Origin: an uncultured Ruminococcus sp.
GTDB lineage: Bacteria; Bacillota; Clostridia; Oscillospirales; Acutalibacteraceae
DNA: 44,725 nucleotides
Assembly (NCBI GenBank): GCA_902773325.1
Contig: CACYDW010000068.1
Location: 1 to 44,725 of the forward strand
Direction: 5' to 3'
Part shown: positions 32,241 through 40,979 of the stretch, one piece after another
Layout of the letters: every line of letters starts with the position of its first letter
Numbering within the stretch: position 1 is the first letter of the stretch
Notes under the pieces: generated by a model
What the model saw: the letters and a program-made list of their open reading frames with translations, nothing else
Told to the model about the DNA's origin: nothing
Databases searched by the model: none
Position numbers and translations under genes: made by a program

Positions 32241-33188
32241 ATGCCTGTTATCGTGTATTTTGTAGTACCATGCTATAATGAGGAGGAGGTTCTCCCGGAA
32301 ACCATAAAAAGGCTGGATCAGAAGCTGCAAAGCCTGATAGATGAGGGCAAAGCAGATGAGGACAGCCGCATGATCTTTGTAGATGACGGCAGCAAGGATA
32401 ACACATGGGGGCTTATTTCGGAATACAGCCGCAGCAACCGATACGTCGGCGGTGTCAAGCTTTCGCGTAACCGCGGACATCAGAATGCACTGCTCAGCGG
32501 ATTGATGACAGCAAAGGAGCACTGCGACTGTGTGATATCGTTAGATGCCGACTTGCAGGATGACATTGATGTTATAGATCAGTTTATCGACAAATATCTT
32601 GACGGCTGTGAGATCGTATACGGTGTCCGGAATAACCGTGACAGCGATACTGCATTCAAGCGTACCACGGCGCAGGGATACTACAAATTTATGAAAATGC
32701 TTGGGGTAGATATTGTCTATAACCATGCAGATTACCGGCTGATGGGCAGCCGCGCGCTGGAGGCACTCTCACAATACAGCGAGGTGAATCTGTTTCTGAG
32801 GGGAATTGTGCCGCTGATCGGCTATCGCACGGACTATGTCTATTATGAACGGGCGGAGCGATTTGCAGGTGAGTCGAAATACCCGCTGAAAAAGATGATC
32901 AAATTTGCAGTGGACGGTATCACCTCGTTCAGTGTAAAGCCTTTGAAGATCATTTCCAACTTAGGACTGATCATCTGTTTTCTGAGTATCATCGGGTTTA
33001 TCTATGCACTGGTGTCGTTTTTATTAGGCAGTGCGGTTGCGGGTTGGGCATCTACAATATGTTCGATATGGTTTCTGGGAGGACTACAGATGTTCTGCAT
33101 CGGAATTGTTGGTACTTATGTCGGAAAAATCTACGGCGAAGTCAAAAGACGGCCGCGCTATATTATTGAGGAAGAAATCATTAATTAG
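32241..33188 (+). CDS. polyprenyl-phosphate glycosyltransferase, GT2, CsbB/GtrB-like
   Basis: A 315-residue membrane protein. The GT-A domain has VVPCYNEEEVLP, MIFVDDGSKDNTW, LSRNRGHQNALLSG and the metal-binding DADLQDD, then DYRLMGSRALEAL and the GESKYPLKKM helix. Two C-terminal membrane helices follow (about 225-250 and 260-290). This GtrB/CsbB layout loads a sugar on undecaprenyl phosphate at the inner face. A flippase and a YfhO-type enzyme then use it outside; YfhO lies just upstream. ATG 32241 is chosen for GGAG eight bases before it; an in-frame GTG at 32217 lacks a site. Confidence 0.9.
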   Translation: MPVIVYFVVPCYNEEEVLPETIKRLDQKLQSLIDEGKADEDSRMIFVDDGSKDNTWGLISEYSRSNRYVGGVKLSRNRGHQNALLSGLMTAKEHCDCVISLDADLQDDIDVIDQFIDKYLDGCEIVYGVRNNRDSDTAFKRTTAQGYYKFMKMLGVDIVYNHADYRLMGSRALEALSQYSEVNLFLRGIVPLIGYRTDYVYYERAERFAGESKYPLKKMIKFAVDGITSFSVKPLKIISNLGLIICFLSIIGFIYALVSFLLGSAVAGWASTICSIWFLGGLQMFCIGIVGTYVGKIYGEVKRRPRYIIEEEIIN

Positions 33189-33200
33189 GAGTTGCTGAAC

Positions 33201-34562
33201 ATGAGCTTTGGAGAAAAGATATTGTCATATCAGAACGAATTTATGCGCGATATTGATAATCTGATACGCATACAGTCCGTTTCGTCAACAGACCCGTCTG
33301 AGGCTGAACATGCGCTTGACTATATTCTTGCGTTGGGCAGTGCTATGGGATTTTCCGTCAAAAAGACGGGCAGCGTTGCCGGACATATCGAGTACGGTGA
33401 GGGAGAGGGGCTTGCGGCGGTTCTTGCCCATGTAGACGTAGTTCCCGCAGGAGAAGGCTGGAGTGTGCCGCCATATCAGCTCACGGAGAAGGACGGCAGG
33501 CTGTATGGCAGAGGGGTGGTTGATGATAAAGGTCCTGCGGTGATTGCGCTGTATTGCCTGAAAGCACTCAGGGATAACGGTATCGTACCGGATCAGCGGC
33601 TTCGGTTGATTCTCGGCTGCGGCGAGGAGATCGGTATGGACGATATGGAGGTTTATTTTTCAACGGAGGAAATGCCGCAGATGGCTTTTACCCCCGATTC
33701 TGAATACGGAATTTGCAGCCATGAAAAAGGAATCCTCCACATAGAGCTGTATGCCGACAGCAATGATTCGGCTTTTATTCAGGAGCTTCACGCGGGCACG
33801 GCTGTCAATGCCGTACCTGCGCGGGCATGGGTGCGTATGTATCAGCCACTCACAAATACAGACCCCTTTGCCGAAAAGGATGGCTTGTATTATCAGATAC
33901 AGCCCGCGGAAATCACAGCTTTTGGCAAGGCCGCACATGCCTCCACTCCCGAACTGGGTGTGAACAGTGCTTCCTATCTGATCGGTGCGCTTGTATCTGC
34001 CGTCGGTGACGAATGCGGCAGTCTGTGCCGTTTCCTGCATGATTATCAGATCGGACTGGACTTGTATGGAGATGCCCTCGGCGTGTCCTGCGCTGATGAG
34101 CCTTCCGGCAAGCTGACCGTAAGTCTTGGCTGTGTGGACATTACCCCCGACACTGCATCAGCTAAGATCGATGTGCGTTATCCCGTTACCGCAGACGGAA
34201 AAAAGATAGCGGAAGCGATCGTGCAAAAAGCAAAGCTCTGTGGACTGAAATCGAAGCTCCTTTCTGATGAACGTCCGCTCAGTGCCGATGAAGATAGTCC
34301 GCTGGTCCGGCTTCTTTCCGATTCCTATGAAACGGTGATGGGTGTAAAGCCGCGCATTTATTCAACCGGCGGCGGTACGTATGCCAGAACCCTCAAAAAC
34401 TGCGGTGTTGCATTCGGCCCTGTTTTTGAGGACGATTACAGTAATATACATAATGCTGATGAGAGCATTGATAAAGAAAAGCTTTTGCTGCATGCTCAGA
34501 TTTGTCTGGAAGCAATCTATAACATGACCCGTACATCATGGTATACAGGTGTAATTGCATAG
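33201..34562 (+). CDS. pepV: M20 family dipeptidase, PepV-like
   Basis: A 453-residue metallopeptidase starting at ATG 33201 after TAGGAG. The zinc ligands are in LAHVDVVPAGEGW, YGRGVVDDKGP, GCGEEIGM (general base Glu) and TPDSEYG, and the late STGGGTYAR and His of NIHNADESI complete the site. PepV enzymes cleave dipeptides with broad specificity in the cytoplasm. The gene follows the glycosyltransferase by 12 bases and is probably co-transcribed, though no shared function is evident. Confidence 0.92.
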   Translation: MSFGEKILSYQNEFMRDIDNLIRIQSVSSTDPSEAEHALDYILALGSAMGFSVKKTGSVAGHIEYGEGEGLAAVLAHVDVVPAGEGWSVPPYQLTEKDGRLYGRGVVDDKGPAVIALYCLKALRDNGIVPDQRLRLILGCGEEIGMDDMEVYFSTEEMPQMAFTPDSEYGICSHEKGILHIELYADSNDSAFIQELHAGTAVNAVPARAWVRMYQPLTNTDPFAEKDGLYYQIQPAEITAFGKAAHASTPELGVNSASYLIGALVSAVGDECGSLCRFLHDYQIGLDLYGDALGVSCADEPSGKLTVSLGCVDITPDTASAKIDVRYPVTADGKKIAEAIVQKAKLCGLKSKLLSDERPLSADEDSPLVRLLSDSYETVMGVKPRIYSTGGGTYARTLKNCGVAFGPVFEDDYSNIHNADESIDKEKLLLHAQICLEAIYNMTRTSWYTGVIA

Positions 34563-34673
34563 TTTCTGCTTTTTTTGCCGCTTTGGTCTGTAAAATGAAA
34601 ACCATTGTTTTTCTTTAGTATGTTTGCACAAAACACAAACGGTGTACGGCGGTTTTATTTTGGCTATTTCCAC

Positions 34674-34702
34674 TTGAAAAAAGATAGAAAATAGCATAAA
34701 AT
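34674..34702 (+). promoter_or_regulatory. possible promoter of second SipW locus
   Basis: TTGAAA (34674-34679), 17 bases, TAAAAT (34697-34702). The following 117 bases to the first gene hold nothing else that I recognise. Confidence 0.5.
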
Positions 34703-34819
34703 AATATAGATAGTATAAGTGGGATTGTATTTTCTGTGTCCTGTTGTCATTGTGTAAATTTTTGAACATGATTATGTTGATGGCATTTATTAAGCGACTT
34801 GTCGGGAAAGGGAGATTTT

Positions 34820-35506
34820 ATGAACACCTCAAAAAAACGTATCATATATGCGCTTTTGGTAGCTGTGCTGGTGGCAGCCTCTGCAACGGTCGGAACCAGT
34901 ATTGCGTATCTCTCCAAAAATACCGAACAGCGTGCCAATACTTTTTTACTCAAGGGTGTTGCCATTGATCTGATAGAAGATAAGTGGGATGCCCTGACGG
35001 ATACGGATAAGCTGCTTTATCCTGCTAAATCCGTAGATAAAGACCCTTGCGTTAAAAATAACGGCACCGCGGATATCTATGTCTTTATTGAAGTTGTTAT
35101 CCCGAGAAGGGCAATCAAAACCGTTACTGCCGCAGAAACCATAGAGGATCATGCCCAGCCGATAGATCTGTTTACCTATCAGATCAACTCCGATTGGGTT
35201 CAGATCGGTTCGGATCAGCTTTCGGCAGATCGGTCAACCGTTACGAGGGTGTATGGCTACAAGAAGATCCTATCTCCCGGTCAGACGACCCAGACGCTGT
35301 TTGATAAGATCAAGTTTGTCAATATGCTTGAGGGAACCATACCGATGAATACCCAACTGACCATACCTGTTAATGCTTATGCGATACAGACCGAGGCTCT
35401 CAGCAGCGCAGGTACTGCATACCCGTATGATGAAAACGCAGGAATAGCCACGCGGCTGTCGCAGGCATATAACATCTATAAGGCGCAGTACGAGCTGGAG
35501 CATTAA
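34820..35506 (+). CDS. SipW-dependent TasA/BsaA-like protein (locus 2, first)
   Basis: A 228-residue protein; ATG 34820 follows AAAGGGAG. N-terminal NTSKKR, a hydrophobic core and the cargo pattern GTSIAYLSKNTEQRANTFLLKG, cleaved by SipW-type peptidases in related systems. It continues with DLIEDKWD and PAKSVDKDPCVKNNGTADIYVFIEVVIP, the beta-sandwich motif seen in TasA-like proteins, where a conserved Asn-x-Gly turn leads into a strand. No sorting signal. First of four cargo-like genes around a SipW peptidase. Confidence 0.8.
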   Translation: MNTSKKRIIYALLVAVLVAASATVGTSIAYLSKNTEQRANTFLLKGVAIDLIEDKWDALTDTDKLLYPAKSVDKDPCVKNNGTADIYVFIEVVIPRRAIKTVTAAETIEDHAQPIDLFTYQINSDWVQIGSDQLSADRSTVTRVYGYKKILSPGQTTQTLFDKIKFVNMLEGTIPMNTQLTIPVNAYAIQTEALSSAGTAYPYDENAGIATRLSQAYNIYKAQYELEH

Positions 35507-35518
35507 GGGGGTGTCGAG

Positions 35519-36034
35519 GTGAAAAAACGTATAAGGTTTATTATAGTTGCAGCGGTATGTCTTGCTGCTGCGTTTGCGAGCTTCGGCGTTACCTATTCCT
35601 TCCTGATCGATGAAGATACAACTACCAATGTGCTTACAGTCGGTGAAACGATTACGGATGTTGAAGAGAGTTTCACACCGCCTGCTGTTCTTGAGCCGGG
35701 TATCGAATTTTCAAAAGCACCACACGTCAACAACGTAGGAAATCTGAGCTGCTATATCCGCATGAGAGTGGACTATTCTACCAGTGCCGCTGCCGAATTC
35801 AGCGAACTGCGTAATATGGATACGACCAATTGGGTCTATAACAGTGCAGATGGCTATTACTACTATAAGAAAGCTGTTCCGCCGGGCGGAAAAACTACCG
35901 ATCTCTTCAAAAAGGTGAAAATTCTCTCGAGTGCTACCATGTCGGATATGGAAAACTTCGATATACTGATCTACAGTGAAGCAGTTCAAGTGGGCGAATA
36001 TACAACCTATCAGCAAGCATGGGGGCTTACATAA
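35519..36034 (+). CDS. SipW-dependent TasA/BsaA-like protein (locus 2, second, short)
   Basis: A 171-residue protein starting at GTG 35519 after AAGGGGG. Signal segment then FGVTYSFLIDEDTTTNVLTVGE, the cargo pattern with Asn before the first strand. The fold core is EPGIEFSKAPHVNNVGNLSCYIRMRVDY. It is the shortest of the four, close to a minimal TasA-like domain, and may be a minor fibre subunit. Lies 12 bases after the first cargo gene. Confidence 0.8.
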   Translation: MKKRIRFIIVAAVCLAAAFASFGVTYSFLIDEDTTTNVLTVGETITDVEESFTPPAVLEPGIEFSKAPHVNNVGNLSCYIRMRVDYSTSAAAEFSELRNMDTTNWVYNSADGYYYYKKAVPPGGKTTDLFKKVKILSSATMSDMENFDILIYSEAVQVGEYTTYQQAWGLT

Positions 36035-36113
36035 ATTACGGATTTTCTATCGCCTGAAGGCGGTTGTGTACCTTCCAAAGAGTGTGATTGCGGCTTTACA
36101 GGGGTGATAGATT

Positions 36114-36677
36114 CTGAATAAACTCAAGAATATTTTAGCTGATATCGTGATTGTTACTCTTTCTGTGATTCTGATAACGCTTCTGTTTTTGCGGATCGTG
36201 CTTCATGCAGATATGAAGGCGGTCATAACAGCTTCCATGGAACCGGATATTCCCGTTGGCAGTATGATTGTGATTATTCCGGCAGCCTATGAGGATATCC
36301 ATGTGGGTGATGATATTACCTTTGTGCGTGATGAAAAGCTGACGCTTGTCACACACAGAGTTGTAGAAAAGGATGATGAGCAGCGCAGGGTGATTACACA
36401 GGGATTGAGCAATAATGTTTCAGATGCACCTGTCTGCTATGAAAATATCATCGGAAAGGTTTCCTTTACAGTGCCGCTACTTGGTTATCCGATTATGTAT
36501 CTTGAAACCCAGACCGGTAAAACAGCGGCAGTAATTCTGGTTTTTTTGGTTATAGTGGTAATGCTTGCATCGGAAGTATTGGAAAAGTTCAAGAAAAAGA
36601 AGGGCATGACTTCTGATGATTCTCCGTCAAAGACTGATACGGCTTTATCAGACATAAATCCGGAAAATAAAGAATAA
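36114..36677 (+). CDS. sipW: SipW-type signal peptidase I, second copy, apparent CTG start
   Basis: A 187-residue protease if begun at CTG 36114, which is preceded by GGGGTGAT at a good distance and gives the N terminus NKLKNILADIV before the first helix. The first standard codon, GTG 36147, would start inside the helix and has no ribosome binding site; an ATT at 36111 is another option. Catalytic Ser41 lies in ITASMEPDIPVGS (the usual Gly before Ser is Ala) and His81 in LVTHRVVE, so it is of SipW type. A second helix (about 136-155) is followed by a short charged tail. It lies between two pairs of cargo-like genes. Confidence 0.87.
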   Translation: MNKLKNILADIVIVTLSVILITLLFLRIVLHADMKAVITASMEPDIPVGSMIVIIPAAYEDIHVGDDITFVRDEKLTLVTHRVVEKDDEQRRVITQGLSNNVSDAPVCYENIIGKVSFTVPLLGYPIMYLETQTGKTAAVILVFLVIVVMLASEVLEKFKKKKGMTSDDSPSKTDTALSDINPENKE

Positions 36678-36693
36678 AAGGAGGGCGAAATGT

Positions 36694-37611
36694 ATGGCGC
36701 TGTCAAAAAAGAAAAAGATCACCATGGCTTTGTGCATTGCGCTTGCTGCCGTGCTTGGGGCAGGCGGAACGTATTCTTATCTGACAACACAAACCGATAC
36801 ACTCAGAAATAATATATCCTTCTCCTATTCAAACATTTCAGCTATGCTGACCGAAAATCGCTGGGACGGTGTTGTCAGCTACGAATATGACGATGACAAC
36901 AATATTTATCCGATTTATGGCTACGATGATAGCGGCAAACCCATTTATGGCTATACCGACGGTGACCGTACCCGTCCCGTGAAGGACAGGGCAAGCTTTG
37001 ATCCGGCTACTTCGCTTCGTCCTGCCACAGACGAACATAACAACCCCATAGCTTACGGCATAGATGCATCTAAAGTGATGGTTCCCGGTCAGACTGCTGC
37101 CAAGAATCCGCAGATCACCAATACAACAGAGAATACTGATGAGTGGGCAGCCATTAAGATGACGTTTGTATATTCGTCAGGTGCCAATAAGGGCAAACCG
37201 ATTTCTGCTATCGATATGGCTGCCATTAACGACATTATTGAAATAGACTATGACGTCAATAGCGACGGTGCATGGTATCGCGTAGGCAATGGTGCATCGG
37301 CAGAGGATGTTTCACAGGTATTTTATTATAAGAATAAGATTGCATCGCAGGGTGTAACCTCTCCGCTGTTTACTTCTGTCAGAATAAAAGAGTGGGCGAG
37401 TCAGGATCAGGTTGCTGCGGTCAAGAATCTCAGCTTTACGATTTATCTTGAAGGATTGGTATACGAATACGCTGTTGCAGACACATTTGATGATTTTCTG
37501 CAGTGGGGCAGCGTAGACGGCAACGTTCAGTTTGCTCATACTCCGACTTCGGACAGGGCTGTTGATATAGATACCTATAACGGTATTATTGCAGCAGATC
37601 CCGTTGTGTAA
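36694..37611 (+). CDS. SipW-dependent TasA/BsaA-like protein (locus 2, third)
   Basis: A 305-residue protein after AAAAGGAGGGCG. N-terminal ALSKKKK, hydrophobic core, then GGTYSYLTTQTDTLRNNIS. It has a Tyr-rich insertion with two similar segments (NIYPIYGYDDSGKPIYGYTDG), followed by the strand motif VPGQTAAKNPQITNTTENTDEWAAIKM, in which the mature domain resumes. No wall-sorting signal. The ATG at 36694 gives the lysine-rich signal start; an overlapping ATG at 36690 is out of frame. Confidence 0.8.
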   Translation: MALSKKKKITMALCIALAAVLGAGGTYSYLTTQTDTLRNNISFSYSNISAMLTENRWDGVVSYEYDDDNNIYPIYGYDDSGKPIYGYTDGDRTRPVKDRASFDPATSLRPATDEHNNPIAYGIDASKVMVPGQTAAKNPQITNTTENTDEWAAIKMTFVYSSGANKGKPISAIDMAAINDIIEIDYDVNSDGAWYRVGNGASAEDVSQVFYYKNKIASQGVTSPLFTSVRIKEWASQDQVAAVKNLSFTIYLEGLVYEYAVADTFDDFLQWGSVDGNVQFAHTPTSDRAVDIDTYNGIIAADPVV

Positions 37612-37633
37612 CCTAAAGAGAGGAGTTCAGACA

Positions 37634-38383
37634 ATGAGTAAGAAAAGAGTTACCATAGCGGTTCTGAGCATCAGCATTATATATATGCTGATAATCGGCG
37701 GAACCCTCGCTTATTTCACAGAACGTGATGCAGTAGTAAATACCTTTGCAGCGCAGAGTATTGATATCATTATTGCCGAACCGAACTGGGATCCTGACAA
37801 CGGCGTAGATATGCGTCCGGGTTATACGATTATGAAAGACCCGACTGTTACCTGTACGCTCAATAAAAGCTTTATGCGCGCGGTGGTAGAGATCATTGAT
37901 ATGGAAGAAACCATTCCGAATCCTGCCTATACTGCCGGCGGCACAGAACCGAAAACGATTGCAAATCCCGATTTCAGAAAGCGGATCACTGACCCGGACA
38001 GACTTGCCCTGATACTAAGCACCATGCGTTATGATCCCGATTATAATGCCGAAGGCAGTCCTATCACTCCGAATATTGATATTACTAAGGGCTATACCAT
38101 GGAGCAGGCTTCTCAGTTCAACACATATAATATTGACAGCTTCATCAAGGATAATCTGAAATCCGGAGCGGGCATTTATTACTATACTTATCTGACTATT
38201 TTCAACGAAGGAGATTCAGCTGTTCTGTTTTCCAATATTATCATTCCTTCTGACTGGGATTCACAGAAAATCGCTAAAGCAGGCAAGTTCCGCATAGACG
38301 TATATGCACAAGCAATTCAAGTGGACGGCTTTGCATCACCCGCTGAGGCTTTTGCAGTGTATGACGACTTGGATAGTACCTGA
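37634..38383 (+). CDS. SipW-dependent TasA/BsaA-like protein (locus 2, fourth)
   Basis: A 249-residue protein starting at ATG 37634 after GAGAGGAG. SKKRVT and a hydrophobic core, then GGTLAYFTERDAVVNTFAAQS, the clearest cargo motif of the set. The mature part includes AEPNWDPDNGVDMRPGYTIMKDPTVT, SFMRAVVEIID, and a late YTYLTIFNEGDSAVLFSNIIIP. The other cargo proteins share this end strand followed by a helix (AVYDDL; compare ATRLSQAYNIYKAQY in the first). Last gene of the locus. Confidence 0.82.
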   Translation: MSKKRVTIAVLSISIIYMLIIGGTLAYFTERDAVVNTFAAQSIDIIIAEPNWDPDNGVDMRPGYTIMKDPTVTCTLNKSFMRAVVEIIDMEETIPNPAYTAGGTEPKTIANPDFRKRITDPDRLALILSTMRYDPDYNAEGSPITPNIDITKGYTMEQASQFNTYNIDSFIKDNLKSGAGIYYYTYLTIFNEGDSAVLFSNIIIPSDWDSQKIAKAGKFRIDVYAQAIQVDGFASPAEAFAVYDDLDST

Positions 38384-38388
38384 TAATC

Positions 38389-38424
38389 AAAAACCGTATC
38401 GGCCTTTGCTGATACGGTTTTTTA
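38389..38424 (+). terminator. intrinsic terminator of second SipW locus
   Basis: AAAACCGTATC, loop GGCCTTTGCT, GATACGGTTTTTT, with poly-A and poly-T flanks. It lies between convergent genes and could serve both. Confidence 0.9.
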
Positions 38425-38452
38425 ATGCTTACAGAAAATCGAAAAAAGAAAC

Positions 38453-39652
38453 TTACGAGGTAGACACTGCACGGGTATTGATTTTATACAGCCGACAGTT
38501 TTTGTTGAAGCTGTTGCTTTTCAAAGAATAGATCATATCACCGCGGTGAACCCTCAGACTCTGATTGGTTATAATGGAAACCTGCTCTCCTGTATCCGAT
38601 GCGGTACAAATGTATGTAAACTCAAATCTGTATCGTCTGCCAAAATTGTAACAGCGTGTTATTTTTTCCTGCAGGCTGAGCTTTGCACATACAGCATTAC
38701 TGCTTTTGGTGTCCACGATGGCAGCACAGCCGTAGGCAATATTGATGCCGGCGATAAGACCGATGATAATGATCGGCAAGACAATTCCCTGATCCATATA
38801 GATGAATAGGCGCTGCATTGAATTGACCGGAAGATTGATCAGGCTGTTTCTGTCAACAAAATTGCCGGAAATGAAATTGGTGATCAGAAGCGCGGCTATA
38901 ACAGCGAGTACCGTGCAGGCTTTGATGACCCTGCGCCGTTCTTTCCCTTGAATATAGCTTTGTTCCTCCGGCATAATGCGGTGATAGATGGATGCATCTG
39001 TTGTACTATATGCTGTAACTGCACGATTCTTGCTGACGGAATCACTGTATTCTGAACAAGTGCTGCCTTGTACCTTTGGTTTTTCTTGGAGAAGCTTTTC
39101 GATCAAAGAACGGTTGCTTTTTTCAAAGATCGGTTCTTTTCCTGCCTTGACGGCAATATAGTCCATTTCCTTGGGGGAGAGAACGATGCAGGTGTCGGCA
39201 TGGGCGGCTTTCTGACCGGACAGGTCTGCTAAATATACCTCCGACCCTGTTATACAATTATAGTATACATCCTGTGAACAGCATACCTTCATGAATCTTC
39301 CGTTATCCGACAGGGTGATTATATGGTACTCCCTGATGTTTGTGGCTCTATGTACCTTCGCAACGATATTTGCATGGCGGTATTCGCCGTTTCTGCTGTC
39401 AACTGATTCCAATCTTTTTTTCCAGGCTATCCGCAGGAGGATTCCTGTCATCAGGATCACAGCTCCCGCCGTACAGACCGGCAGTAAAAAGTTCAGCTTC
39501 GGGGCACCTTGCAAAACCATATTCAGGTAAATTAAACCTGTCAGACTAAACCAGATAATTCCAACGATGATCAGAACCGTAGTCCTGTAAGGAGGATCGA
39601 TCCGCTCCCTGATCTGCTCATATTGCTTTTCGCTGAGTCTGCTCCATTTCAT
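38453..39652 (-). CDS. unknown membrane protein with two similar halves
   Basis: A 399-residue protein I do not recognise. ATG 39652 follows GAGGTGATAGCT; the longer frame from 39670 lacks a site. Two membrane helices (about 25-47 and 54-76) are followed by a beta-rich soluble part (about 88-160, with HANIVAKVHRATNIREYHIITLSDNGRFMKV), then a charged linker. A second helix pair (about 243-262 and 288-312) is followed by another beta-rich part (about 325-399, with RYRFEFTYICTASDTGEQVSI). The halves share a helix-helix-beta layout, so an old internal duplication is possible. Convergent with the SipW locus. Function unknown. Confidence 0.75.
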   Translation of the reverse strand: MKWSRLSEKQYEQIRERIDPPYRTTVLIIVGIIWFSLTGLIYLNMVLQGAPKLNFLLPVCTAGAVILMTGILLRIAWKKRLESVDSRNGEYRHANIVAKVHRATNIREYHIITLSDNGRFMKVCCSQDVYYNCITGSEVYLADLSGQKAAHADTCIVLSPKEMDYIAVKAGKEPIFEKSNRSLIEKLLQEKPKVQGSTCSEYSDSVSKNRAVTAYSTTDASIYHRIMPEEQSYIQGKERRRVIKACTVLAVIAALLITNFISGNFVDRNSLINLPVNSMQRLFIYMDQGIVLPIIIIGLIAGINIAYGCAAIVDTKSSNAVCAKLSLQEKITRCYNFGRRYRFEFTYICTASDTGEQVSIITNQSLRVHRGDMIYSLKSNSFNKNCRLYKINTRAVSTS

Positions 39653-39721
39653 AGCTATCACCTCATGCATATTCTACCACAGTGGCAGACACTATACAAT
39701 CGAGAAATAACGACTTTAAAT

Positions 39722-39765
39722 GACAAAAATCCTGTTCATTTTTCTGGGTGAACAGGATTTTTGTC
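39722..39765. terminator. bidirectional intrinsic terminator after S1-domain gene
   Basis: GACAAAAATCCTGTTCA (39722-39738), ten-base loop, TGAACAGGATTTTTGTC (39749-39765): 17 perfect pairs, with T-rich arms on both strands. It ends the minus-strand S1 gene. Confidence 0.85.
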
Positions 39766-39842
39766 GGGACTTTGCAATAAGCTTTCATAAGAAAAAATAT
39801 CACAAGCCCGAAAGGGTTATATTATAAGCTTGCAGTCTTTAT

Positions 39843-40802
39843 TCATAGACACTTTCGGAGCAGAATATGATCCTCAGTGTTTTCAAAATGAGTCTCGATC
39901 ACTTTATCGGACGAAGCAGGGGAATAGCAGAAGCTGTCTATATGATCTCCTTTAAAGAAATACTGAGGCATACCCGGCCGATAGTCATAATCAAAGGTGT
40001 CGATAATAATCAGTTTGATTTTCATACGGCTCGGAATGATATTTTTGATATAGACGCTTGCCTGTTGTCCCGGAACGATGTTGTCCTTCATTTCGGCAAG
40101 TCCGGCAAGGTTGGGGGCAAGCTCCACAAATGCGCCGTATTCCTCAACCGAGCGAATAATGCCGGCAACGGTTTCACCCACTTCAAAATGGCGGGCATTT
40201 TCCTCCCAGGTGCCGAGAAGCTCTTTATGGCTCAGGCTGATTCTGCCGTTGTCCAGGCTTTTGATCACGGCGCGGATCTCCATGCCGACACAAAAACGCT
40301 CCTTGGGGTGATCGATTCTCGAAACGGAGATAGAATCGATTGGCAGCAGTGACACAATGCCGCAGCCGATATCCGCAAATGCGCCGAATGAATCAAGATG
40401 AGTGATTCTTGCGTCAATGACATCACCCGGAATCAGCTCTGAAATATATTCACGCATACATCTTTCCTGTGCGAGCCGTCTTGACAGAACTGCGATGGTT
40501 CTGCCCGCTTCATTTTTTTTGAAATCGGTAATAACAAAGCACACCGGTCTGTTTACACGCGAGATCACAGCAATATCTCTGACCGTACCCTCACGAATAC
40601 CGATCGCACCTTCTTCGCGCGGAATAATACCCTTCATGATTCCCAGATCAACCACAAGGTTATGAGCCGAATCACAGATCATGGCTCTGGCTTCCAATAT
40701 CCTGCCCTCGTGATAAGCCTCCATAAGCTGTGACATAGACTGCATTGCAGAAATATTTTCGGTGGTGTTGATGAGTCTGCCCTCAGGATAATATCCTGTC
40801 AT
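39843..40802 (-). CDS. S1 RNA-binding domain protein (RpsA-like)
   Basis: A 319-residue cytoplasmic protein with three S1-like OB folds: about 33-105 (GRILEARAMICDSAHNLVVDLG), 123-192 (IPGDVIDARITHLDSFGAFADIG ... GRISLSHKELLG) and 203-270 (FEVGETVAGIIRSVEEYGAFVEL). The last two have the classical S1 motif; the first is divergent. This is the short clostridial RpsA-like form and may bind mRNA on the ribosome, but it is not fused to IspH as in some relatives. A GAGGC-AAC-GCCTC stem (40826-40838) lies just upstream of its AAGGA site. Confidence 0.87.
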   Translation of the reverse strand: MTGYYPEGRLINTTENISAMQSMSQLMEAYHEGRILEARAMICDSAHNLVVDLGIMKGIIPREEGAIGIREGTVRDIAVISRVNRPVCFVITDFKKNEAGRTIAVLSRRLAQERCMREYISELIPGDVIDARITHLDSFGAFADIGCGIVSLLPIDSISVSRIDHPKERFCVGMEIRAVIKSLDNGRISLSHKELLGTWEENARHFEVGETVAGIIRSVEEYGAFVELAPNLAGLAEMKDNIVPGQQASVYIKNIIPSRMKIKLIIIDTFDYDYRPGMPQYFFKGDHIDSFCYSPASSDKVIETHFENTEDHILLRKCL

Positions 40803-40916
40803 TTTGCTTTCATTCCTTTCTTGATGAGGCGTTGCCTCGGTTCTTTTCTCAACATTTATATGAAAACATCGCGTTCTATATGACTGAAATGTCGTACTCT
40901 ATCAAATCATTGGTGG

Positions 40917-40946
40917 TTGAGCTTGCAATCCTGCCCCAATTATAAT
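40917..40946 (+). promoter_or_regulatory. possible promoter of small membrane protein
   Basis: TTGAGC (40917-40922), 18 bases, TATAAT (40941-40946). Confidence 0.55.
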
Positions 40947-40979
40947 AAAATAGATACACACCTTCAGAGGGGAGTGAAT

